This document shows positions 57,941-64,000 of a DNA stretch of 64,000 nucleotides, in pieces. The stretch lies in the NCBI RefSeq assembly GCF_007995055.1, contig NZ_VOQQ01000001.1, positions 2,091,001 through 2,155,000 on the forward strand, in the 5' to 3' direction. Under the pieces are notes generated by a model. The model ran no database searches. It was not told the origin of the DNA and saw nothing but the letters and a program-made list of their open reading frames with translations. The translations under genes and the position numbers were made by a program. Numbering within the stretch: the stretch's first letter is position 1; each line of letters starts with the position of its first letter. Source of the stretch: Sphingosinicella ginsenosidimutans (GTDB lineage: Bacteria > Pseudomonadota > Alphaproteobacteria > Sphingomonadales > Sphingomonadaceae).

Positions 57941-59479
57941 ATGCGTCCAGGCCTGCTTGCCCCGATTCTCGCCGCGCTCGTCGTTTCCGGCGCCTCCTCG
58001 GTCGCCGCGCTCGCGCAGGATGGCGGGGGCGGGGGCGCGGGCGGGAGCGGGAGCGGCAGCTCGCGCGCGGAGGATCGCAACAAGGCGTCCGACATCGATC
58101 TTCCGCCGCTTCCCGCCGATCGCACTGTCCGCCAGAGCGCGCGGATCGGCGGCCAGGTCGTCAATTATGACGTGACGGTCGGCACCATCCCGGTCCTCGA
58201 CGCCCGCGGCAAGAAGATCGCCGAGGTGGTCTTCACCTCCTATGTCGTTCCCGGCGGCGCGCCGGATCGCCCGGTGACCTTCGCCTTCAACGGCGGCCCC
58301 GGCGCCGCGTCGGTCTTCCTCAACTTCGGCGCGATCGGGCCGAAGCGGATCCAGTTCGGCACGAACGGCGACGCCCCGTCCGATGCGGCGGTGACGGTCG
58401 ACAACCCGGACAGCTGGCTCGACATGACCGACCTCGTGTTCATCGATCCGGTCGGTACCGGCTTCTCGCGCAGCCTTGAGGACGAGAACGCCACCAAGCG
58501 CGATTTCTTCTCGCCGGAGCCCGACGTTCGCTACCTCTCGCGCATCGTCTATGACTGGCTGGAGCGCAATCACCGCATGCGCTCGCGCAAATATGTGATC
58601 GGCGAAAGCTATGGCGGCTATCGCGCGCCGCGCATCGCGCTTGAGCTCCAGACCCAGCTCGGCGTCGGAGTGAACGGCATCTTCATGGTCTCGCCCTATC
58701 TCGATCCGGCCGCGGTCGGCGACGGCACCGCCCTCTCGCCCTTGCCGTGGATGATCAATCTTCCGTCGATGGCCGCGGCCCGGCTCGAGCGGGAAGGGCG
58801 GCTGTCGGCGGAGACGATGGCGCCGATCGAGCACTATACGCGCACCCAGTTCGTCACCGATCTCCTCGCCGGCCGCTCGGATCCCGGCTCGCGCCAGCGC
58901 ATCGTCGATCGCGTGACCGAACTGACCGGCCTGCCCCATGATCTCGTCGATCGCCTCGACGGGCGGGTGGACGAAAACACGTTCCTTCGCGAAATCCATC
59001 GCGATCAGCGGCAGATCGGAAGCGTCTATGACAGCAATGTCACCGCCTTCGATCCATTTCCCGGCTCGGCCCGCCGGCGCAGCGGCGATCCGATCCTCAA
59101 CGCGCTGATCGCGCCGACGACCAGCGCGATGGTCGATTTCGTCACCCGCGTCGTCGGCTGGGATACCGACCAGCGCTACAACACCCTGTCCTATGCGGTG
59201 AACGAAGCGTGGCAGCGCGGCACGCCGGACGATTCGCCGGTTAGCGACCTGCGCCAGGCGATCGCCAACGATCCGCGCATGGGGGTGATGATCGCGCACG
59301 GCTATAACGATCTGTCCTGCCCCTATTTCGGATCCCGGCTGATCGTCGATCAGATGCCCTCCTTCGGACAGGAGAACCGCGTGCGCCTTTCGGTCTATCC
59401 GGGCGGGCACATGTTCTACAGCCGGCCGGACAGCGGCGCCGCGTTCAAGCGCGACGCCCGCGCCTTTTTCCAGGGCTGA
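57941..59479 (+). CDS. Secreted serine carboxypeptidase, S10 family
   Basis: The product is 512 residues with signal peptide [20 protein letters not shown] and a Gly/Ser-rich linker. S10 motifs are [20 protein letters not shown] (oxyanion region), [19 protein letters not shown] with the nucleophile Ser, [14 protein letters not shown] with the Asp and [11 protein letters not shown] with the His. It removes C-terminal residues from peptides in the periplasm. It is divergent from the ECF operon with 238 bases between them that must hold both promoters. Confidence 0.93.
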   Translation: MRPGLLAPILAALVVSGASSVAALAQDGGGGGAGGSGSGSSRAEDRNKASDIDLPPLPADRTVRQSARIGGQVVNYDVTVGTIPVLDARGKKIAEVVFTSYVVPGGAPDRPVTFAFNGGPGAASVFLNFGAIGPKRIQFGTNGDAPSDAAVTVDNPDSWLDMTDLVFIDPVGTGFSRSLEDENATKRDFFSPEPDVRYLSRIVYDWLERNHRMRSRKYVIGESYGGYRAPRIALELQTQLGVGVNGIFMVSPYLDPAAVGDGTALSPLPWMINLPSMAAARLEREGRLSAETMAPIEHYTRTQFVTDLLAGRSDPGSRQRIVDRVTELTGLPHDLVDRLDGRVDENTFLREIHRDQRQIGSVYDSNVTAFDPFPGSARRRSGDPILNALIAPTTSAMVDFVTRVVGWDTDQRYNTLSYAVNEAWQRGTPDDSPVSDLRQAIANDPRMGVMIAHGYNDLSCPYFGSRLIVDQMPSFGQENRVRLSVYPGGHMFYSRPDSGAAFKRDARAFFQG

Positions 59480-59579
59480 CGGGAGATCGCGGACGCGGCC
59501 GCCGCGCATCGGTGCGGCGGGGCGTCTGGAAATCGCGCGCGGCGCGGTCTATCTGTTGAACGGACAAAGGGTGGACCCG

Positions 59580-60302
59580 ATGCTTGACGGCCTTCTGGCC
59601 TATCTCGATTCGATCAAGGCGCGCGATCCCGCGCCGCGCTCGCGTTGGGAGATCCTGCTTTATCCAGGCGTCTGGGCGCTCGCCTTCCATCGCGTCGCGC
59701 ACTGGCTGTTTCGCGGGGAGCTCTTCTTCCTCGCGCGGCTGGTCAACCATGTCGCGCGGATGCTGACCGCGATCGACATTCATCCCGGCGCGAAGATCGG
59801 CCGCAATTTCTTCATCGATCATGGCTTCGTCGTGATCGGCGAGACCGCCGAGATCGGCGACGATGTCACCATCTACCAGCAGGTGACGCTCGGTGGGACC
59901 AATCCCACCAACGGTGTCGCCGGCAAGCGCCACCCGACGATCGCCGACGGCGCGATCATCGGTTCGGGCGCGCAAGTGCTCGGACCGATCACCGTCGGTG
60001 AGCGGGCGCGGGTCGGCGCCAACAGCGTCGTCACCAAGGATGTGCCGCCCGGCGCCACGATGGTCGGCATCCCCGCGCGCTCCACGCTCGTCGATGCCGG
60101 CGAAAGCAGCGGCGCGCGCTTCCTGCCCTACGGGACGCCCTGCTCCGAAATCTACGATCCGGCGACGCAGAAGCTCGAGCTGCTCCAGTGCGAGGTCGAG
60201 CAGATGAGGAAGCGCATCGCGGAGCTGCTCGCCGAACGCGACGCGGGCGAGGAGAAGCCCGCCCGGGGCCGCGGCGCGGGCAAGACGTCGGGCCGCGCCT
60301 GA
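59580..60302 (+). CDS. cysE: Serine O-acetyltransferase (CysE/EpsC)
   Basis: The product is 240 residues from ATG 59580, with AGGGTGG upstream. The hexapeptide left-handed beta-helix is clear: [57 protein letters not shown] and [20 protein letters not shown], with conserved His and Asp of the serine acetyltransferase site. It makes O-acetylserine for cysteine synthesis. The C-terminal 60 residues add a coiled, basic tail ([15 protein letters not shown]). Its stop overlaps the DUF2794 start as TGATG. Confidence 0.9.
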   Translation: MLDGLLAYLDSIKARDPAPRSRWEILLYPGVWALAFHRVAHWLFRGELFFLARLVNHVARMLTAIDIHPGAKIGRNFFIDHGFVVIGETAEIGDDVTIYQQVTLGGTNPTNGVAGKRHPTIADGAIIGSGAQVLGPITVGERARVGANSVVTKDVPPGATMVGIPARSTLVDAGESSGARFLPYGTPCSEIYDPATQKLELLQCEVEQMRKRIAELLAERDAGEEKPARGRGAGKTSGRA

Positions 60303-60643
60303 TGGGCACGGTCCTGCCCTTTCCAGCCGCGACAGGCGAAGGGCAGGTCGGCTTCGACAGGTTCGAGCTCAATCGCATCGTCGATCTCTACGGCCGGATG
60401 GTCGCCGCCGGCCTGTGGAAGGATTATGCGATCGAGTTCCGGCCCGATGCGGCGAGCTTCTGGGCCTTCCGCCGCGCCGCCGAGCGGCCCGAATATCGGA
60501 TCGAAAAGCGCCCGGCGCTGCGCGCGCGACAGGGACAATGGGCGCTGATCGGCGAGGCCGGGCAAGTGCTGAAGCGCGGCCATGAGCTCGGCCCGGTGCT
60601 CGCCCCCCTGGAGCGGCGGCTGCTGAAGATCGTCAACGGCTGA
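60302..60643 (+). CDS. DUF2794 domain protein
   Basis: The product is 113 residues. The stretch GFDRFELNRIVDLYGRMVAA followed by GLWKDYAIEFRPDAASFWAF, and RRAAERPEYRIEKRPALRAR, is characteristic of DUF2794, a family conserved in alphaproteobacteria and without known function. It is coupled to cysE through a 1-base overlap. The stop is directly followed by the A tract of a terminator that acts on the opposite strand. Confidence 0.88.
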   Translation: MGTVLPFPAATGEGQVGFDRFELNRIVDLYGRMVAAGLWKDYAIEFRPDAASFWAFRRAAERPEYRIEKRPALRARQGQWALIGEAGQVLKRGHELGPVLAPLERRLLKIVNG

Positions 60644-60677
60644 AAAAAAAAGCCCCTCCCGGTCGGGCCGGGAGGGG
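60643..60677 (-). terminator. Intrinsic terminator of the gene at 60702
   Basis: A perfect 10-base stem, CCCCTCCCGG with CCGGGAGGGG, and a 5-base loop lie at 60653-60677. On the minus strand the stem is followed by a T9 tract (A9 at 60643-60651 on the plus strand). It ends leftward transcription from the membrane-protein gene; rightward transcripts of the cysE unit read into the same stem without a T tract. Confidence 0.9.
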
Positions 60678-60701
60678 GTGCGAGGTTCGGTTGGCGCTTG
60701 A

Positions 60702-61826
60702 TCAGGCGGCTGCGGCCGCCATCGCCGCCGGGGCGCGATCCAGCACCGGCAGCCGGCCCTTGAGCCCGTCCGGCAGCGGCCGGACGACCGCGCGCCGGGC
60801 ATTGTGCCAGAAGGCCGAAAGCAGCAGCAGCGCCGAGCCGATGATGAGCGCGGTGAAGGCGACGCTGAGTTCGACCGCGCCATAATCGCGGAACAGGCTG
60901 TCGAGCGCGTAGAGCACGTAAGCGAGCGCGGAGACGAGCAGCGCCCGCCGGTCCACCGCCAGCGCGACCAGCCCGAACAGGATGTAGAGCGCGACCACGA
61001 TGACTGCCCCGCCGCCCGACACATGGCCTTCGGTCAGGCCGAGCAGCGCGAAGATGGGATGGGCGATCATTGGCGCCGCGAGCAGGTGCAGCCAGAAGGC
61101 GACGTCGGAACGCCGGGTCTCGCGCGTGCGGTCCGATCCGTCCCACCACATGGCGAACAGGAAGGTCGCGATGCCGAGCACCAAGGTGGTGACCAGCAGG
61201 ACGTTGGTCATCCGCTCCTGTTCGGCGGCCGAGATCATCTCGGTTCCGCCGGCGATCGCCGCGGCGATCAGCGCGACGATGAGCCCGGCCACGGTCGCGG
61301 TCGCGGCGGCGATGGTGATCGGCACGCGGAAGCGCCGCCAGTGCAGCCAGGCGCCGATCGCGCCGGCGGCGGCGCTGGCGGCCATCACCAGCGTGCCGCC
61401 GGTCGGATTGTTGTTGAAGGCATCCTCGCCGATCCCGGCGATCAGGCCGAAGCCGACGGTCGCGACGACGCCGCCGACGAAGGCGAGCAGCAGGATGATG
61501 CTCGGCAGTGCCATCCGCCGCTGGCGGGTGAAGAACTCCGCCAGGCCCCAGGCGGTCGCGGCCACGAACAGGCCCATGAACGGCGTCGGTCCGTCATAAT
61601 CGACATGGGGCGGCACCGAATGGCCGATCCAGCCGACCGCGACCAGCAGGATGACCGCCGCGATTGCCACGAAAATGTCGTTGAACCCGGTCAGCAGCCG
61701 GAAATTCTCCTCGTCCACCGCCGGTGTCTGGCGCGTCCCGGCGACGAAATCGCGAAGCCGCGCCGCCTGCTCGGCGGTCAACGCCCCCGCCGCCACCGCG
61801 GCCTCGAGATCGCTCTCGCTATACAT
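60702..61826 (-). CDS. Multi-pass membrane protein (DUF2157/DUF4401-like)
   Basis: The product is 374 residues from ATG 61826. A soluble N-terminus (SESDLEAAVAAGALTAEQAA) resembles the start of DUF2157-type proteins, with the two-helix LEAAVAAGALTAEQAARLRD unit. About ten hydrophobic segments follow, such as DIFVAIAAVILLVAVGWIG and ALVSALAYVLYALDSLF. Function unknown. A structured repeat of 130 bases lies just upstream. Confidence 0.75.
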   Translation of the reverse strand: MYSESDLEAAVAAGALTAEQAARLRDFVAGTRQTPAVDEENFRLLTGFNDIFVAIAAVILLVAVGWIGHSVPPHVDYDGPTPFMGLFVAATAWGLAEFFTRQRRMALPSIILLLAFVGGVVATVGFGLIAGIGEDAFNNNPTGGTLVMAASAAAGAIGAWLHWRRFRVPITIAAATATVAGLIVALIAAAIAGGTEMISAAEQERMTNVLLVTTLVLGIATFLFAMWWDGSDRTRETRRSDVAFWLHLLAAPMIAHPIFALLGLTEGHVSGGGAVIVVALYILFGLVALAVDRRALLVSALAYVLYALDSLFRDYGAVELSVAFTALIIGSALLLLSAFWHNARRAVVRPLPDGLKGRLPVLDRAPAAMAAAAA

Positions 61827-61899
61827 GGCTCTCCTCCCTCTGTTTGAGCGGAGGCATAGCACAGGTGTGTGATGCGAGCAATACACCAACCGACGACAG

Positions 61900-62029
61900 G
61901 GCGGTGGAGCAGCTCTGCTTCGCAGGCAGGATTGGGTCGGCGCCCAATCCTCCCTGTCGCCGAAGGCGATGGGGAGGGGGACCAGCCACCGGCTGGTGGA
62001 GGGGCTTTCGGCGCCCGAGCTCCACCGCC
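61900..62029. repeat. Nested-hairpin intergenic repeat
   Basis: An outer inverted repeat, GGCGGTGGAGC (61900-61910) and its complement (62019-62029), encloses three perfect hairpins in a row: GGATTGGG/CCCAATCC at 61929-61950, CTCCC-TCGCC/GGCGA-GGGAG at 61950-61975, and CCAGCC/GGCTGG at 61982-61996. The whole unit can fold as one multi-branched structure in either strand. It lies downstream of the SDR gene and upstream of the membrane-protein gene. Its form is that of a dispersed intergenic repeat of sphingomonads, which I infer from style, not from a search. Confidence 0.7.
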
Positions 62030-62039
62030 TTTTCAGGGC

Positions 62040-62933
62040 CTATTGGCCCTGCAGCCTCTGCATGATCGTCATCGCCTGTTCCGCCCCGGATTGCGGGACG
62101 ATCTCGCCGTCGCGGCTCGTGATCTCGGCCCAGTGGGCGGCGACCGCCTCGGGCGTCGCCTCATCCAGCGCGACGCCGCGGGTCAGCGTCACATAGGCGG
62201 CCTGGAACACGCCGGCGCCGGCGCCCAGGATCGCGTTGGTCGGCGCGTCCTGCGAGACGAGGTAGAGCGCGGCCGGCGCCACCAGCTCCGGCCTGAACTT
62301 CTCCAGCAGGGCCGGCGGAAAGATGTCCTCGGTCATCCGCGTCGCCGCGGTCGGCGCGATCGTGTTGACGTGGATATTGTATTTCTGCCCTTCGAGCGCG
62401 AGCGTCTTGGCAAAGCCGGCAAGGCCCAGCTTCGCCGCGCCATAATTGGCCTGCCCGAAATTGCCGTAGAGCCCGGTCGAGCTCGCCGTCATCAGGATGC
62501 GGCCATAGGCCTGTTCGCGCATCGTCTCCCACACCGCCTTGGTGCAATTGGCCGATCCGTTGAGGTGGACATCGACGACGAAGCGGAAATCCTCCATCTC
62601 CATCTTCGCGAAGCTCTTGTCGCGAAGCACGCCGGCATTGTTGATGAGAATATGGACGCCGCCCCAGCGCTCCTTCGCCTTTTCGACCATGCGGACCATG
62701 TGGTCGTAATCGGTGACGGAGCCGCCGTCGGACATGGCCTCGCCGCCCGCCGCTTCGATCTCGGCGACGACCTTCAGCGCCGCGTCGCTATGGCCGGTGC
62801 CGTCGCGCGATCCGCCGAGATCGTTGACGACGACCTTCGCGCCGCGCCTTGCAAGTTCGAGCGCATAAGCGCGCCCCAGGCCGCCGCCGGCGCCGGTGAC
62901 GATCGCGACGCGGCCTTCGAAAGAGATGGTCAT
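62040..62933 (-). CDS. SDR family oxidoreductase, MFE-2 3-hydroxyacyl-CoA dehydrogenase-like
   Basis: The product is 297 residues. AIVTGAGGGLGRAYALELAR and KVVVNDLGGSRDGTGHSDAA are typical of the D-3-hydroxyacyl-CoA dehydrogenase part of multifunctional enzyme 2. VHILINNAGVLRDKSFAKME is followed by catalytic Ser in MTASSTGLYGNFGQANYGAA with YGAAK. The C-terminal 60 residues (LDEATPEAVAAHWAEITSRD) are an extension found in this subgroup. It likely oxidises hydroxyacyl-CoA esters in fatty-acid breakdown. It is monocistronic. Confidence 0.9.
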   Translation of the reverse strand: MTISFEGRVAIVTGAGGGLGRAYALELARRGAKVVVNDLGGSRDGTGHSDAALKVVAEIEAAGGEAMSDGGSVTDYDHMVRMVEKAKERWGGVHILINNAGVLRDKSFAKMEMEDFRFVVDVHLNGSANCTKAVWETMREQAYGRILMTASSTGLYGNFGQANYGAAKLGLAGFAKTLALEGQKYNIHVNTIAPTAATRMTEDIFPPALLEKFRPELVAPAALYLVSQDAPTNAILGAGAGVFQAAYVTLTRGVALDEATPEAVAAHWAEITSRDGEIVPQSGAEQAMTIMQRLQGQ

Positions 62934-63009
62934 GACTGAAAACCCCGCTGAACCGGATGAACCGGCCAGCGGGGTAAAAGATCAACCGGCGGGCGAAAAG
63001 CCCTTGTGA

Positions 63010-63321
63010 TCAATGCGGGCGACGATGGCGCCCGCCCTCATAGGTCTGGGTGCAATGATCGGTCACCTCGCGCGTGCAGGGCGGCGCTTCGCCCTGGGCC
63101 GGCTGCGGCGTGAACACCTGCGCCTGGTTCGGGGCGACCACGACCGGGCCGCCACCCGAGGGCGCGGGCTGGTTCGCGCCCGCGGGCGCGGAGGCGGGGG
63201 CGGAGACCACCGGAATCCCGCGGGCGTCTCGCTCGGGCGAGCCGTTGTCGGGCGCCTGGGTGTCCTGCGCGATCGCGGCGCCGCCAAACGTCAATGCGGC
63301 GGCGAACAGAAGAGCTTTCAT
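63010..63321 (-). CDS. Small secreted protein, Pro/Ala-rich
   Basis: From ATG 63321 the product has 103 residues. KALLFAAALTFGGAAIAQDT is a signal peptide. The mature part is low complexity, with two Cys in PPCTREVTDHCTQTYEGG that could form a disulfide. No domain is recognised. It stands alone between the SDR gene and phoB. Confidence 0.65.
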   Translation of the reverse strand: MKALLFAAALTFGGAAIAQDTQAPDNGSPERDARGIPVVSAPASAPAGANQPAPSGGGPVVVAPNQAQVFTPQPAQGEAPPCTREVTDHCTQTYEGGRHRRPH

Positions 63322-63450
63322 CGCTGTTCTCCTTGCTTCGGCGCCCGGGCCCGGGCGCTGCGGATCATTCCCTGCCGCGGATGGCAGGGACGGCAAGTGG
63401 CTAAACGACGAACGTCCGATTTTTCTCCGTCCGTAACGGATTTTCCTGCG

Positions 63451-64000
63451 TCACGCCCGGCCTTCGGCGTCGAGCGCATAACCGGCGCTGCGCACGGTGC
63501 GGATGATGTCGGCCTGCCCGCCGGCGTTGATCGCCTTGCGAAGCCGCCGGATGTGGACGTCGACGGTCCGCAGCTCGATGTCGCTGTCATGGCCCCAGAC
63601 CGCGTCGAGCAGCCGCTCGCGCGAGAAGACACGCCCGGGATGTTCGAGGAAATGGCGAAGCAGGCGGAACTCGGTCGGCCCAAGCGACACCGCGCCGCCG
63701 GCCCGCTTCACCTTGTGGCCGACCAGGTCCATTTCGAGATCGGCATAGCTCAGCCTTGCGCCGGCGAGGGCCGGCCGCACGCGCCGGAGCACCGCGCCGA
63801 CCCGTGCCACCAGCTCGCGCGGGGAAAAGGGCTTGGTCACATAATCGTCGGCGCCGGTCTCGAGCCCGCGGATGCGGTCCGCCTCCTCGCCGCGCGCGGT
63901 CAGCATGATGATCGGCACGTTCGCGGTCTCGTCGATCCGGCGCAGCCGCCGGCACACCTCGATCCCGGCGATCCCCTCGATCATCCAGTCGAGGATGACG
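63451..64000 (-). CDS. phoB: Response regulator PhoB (partial, N-terminus outside window)
   Basis: About 183 residues are visible. The receiver part starts after the phosphorylated Asp region (VILDWMIEGIAG) and shows VPIIMLTARGEEADRIRGLE and GADDYVTKPFSPRELVARVG. The OmpR/PhoB winged-helix domain shows LGPTEFRLLRHFLEHPGRVF, SRERLLDAVWGHDSDIELRT and VDVHIRRLRKAINAGGQADI. The wording LDWMIEG and the length match PhoB, the phosphate-starvation regulator, rather than other OmpR-type proteins. PhoR or phoU genes should lie outside the window. Confidence 0.88.
   Translation of the reverse strand, partial: VILDWMIEGIAGIEVCRRLRRIDETANVPIIMLTARGEEADRIRGLETGADDYVTKPFSPRELVARVGAVLRRVRPALAGARLSYADLEMDLVGHKVKRAGGAVSLGPTEFRLLRHFLEHPGRVFSRERLLDAVWGHDSDIELRTVDVHIRRLRKAINAGGQADIIRTVRSAGYALDAEGRA

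Noticed and set aside
1..64000. CRISPR arrays and rRNA genes
   Set aside because: No regularly spaced direct repeats and no rRNA-like stretches were seen on reading the whole window.

Overview
The window is high-GC alphaproteobacterial DNA, most likely from the Sphingomonadales. I infer this from the overall protein style and from single genes: a PhoB-type regulator, a DUF2794 protein beside a serine acetyltransferase, an S10 carboxypeptidase, spinster-type MFS transport and a sphingomonad-style VirB2 pilin. No rRNA operon is present, so genus cannot be fixed.

Region 1 (1-17,827) is a dense catabolic cluster with many 1-15 base gene overlaps. It holds a Rieske oxygenase (cut by the window edge), an ABM protein, a SnoaL-like protein, two adjacent acyl-CoA dehydrogenases, a class II aldolase, a GMC oxidoreductase, a TetR regulator, a Rieske ferredoxin, a sugar isomerase/epimerase, a VOC protein, a KstD-like flavoprotein, a 2Fe-2S ferredoxin, a ThuA-like protein, an MFS transporter, a crotonase, a D-2-hydroxyacid dehydrogenase, two SDRs, an AhpD-like protein and a secreted DUF1080 protein. 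The mix suggests oxidation and ring or side-chain breakdown of an imported compound that may carry a sugar, because the GMC, isomerase, ThuA and DUF1080 types recur in 3-keto-glycoside pathways. The substrate is not known.

Region 2 (17,840-19,423) is a gene graveyard. A GMC oxidoreductase and an amidohydrolase, both missing their 5' ends, meet head to head, followed by an aldolase without its N-terminus.

Region 3 (19,602-34,572) is a decayed integrative element. It is bounded by a 21-bp direct repeat that equals the 3' end of a tRNA-Glu(CTC) gene. It keeps a VirB2-like pilin, a TraA-type relaxase/helicase without a recognisable N-terminus, and a C-terminally truncated integrase beside the tRNA. 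Its cargo is an RHS polymorphic-toxin locus: a 1390-residue secreted RHS protein, an orphan RHS tip and a mini-RHS protein, with a small membrane protein and a lipoprotein translationally coupled to the two toxin ends. An IS5-family element interrupts a lipase gene, and a RayT-type REP transposase sits between inverted repeats.

Region 4 (34,552-50,706) returns to core-like DNA and contains the most unusual locus. A PP2C phosphatase, a membrane Ser/Thr kinase and a TagH-type FHA protein lie close to an apparent redox chain: an FAD + two cNMP-binding domains + four [4Fe-4S] protein, a membrane protein with two His-X13-His helices (a di-haem b pattern), and an FHA-like domain fused through one membrane helix to a ten-CXXCH cytochrome. 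A CpdA-type cAMP phosphodiesterase follows directly. I propose a kinase- and cAMP-controlled transmembrane electron conduit. The locus adjoins rimM-rpsP-ffh.

Region 5 (50,953-64,000) holds a three-domain polysaccharide enzyme (GH18-like, NodB, GT2), an ECF sigma operon with a 51-residue peptide and two conserved unknown proteins, an S10 peptidase, a serine O-acetyltransferase, DUF2794, a membrane protein, a nested-hairpin intergenic repeat, an SDR and phoB (cut by the window edge).
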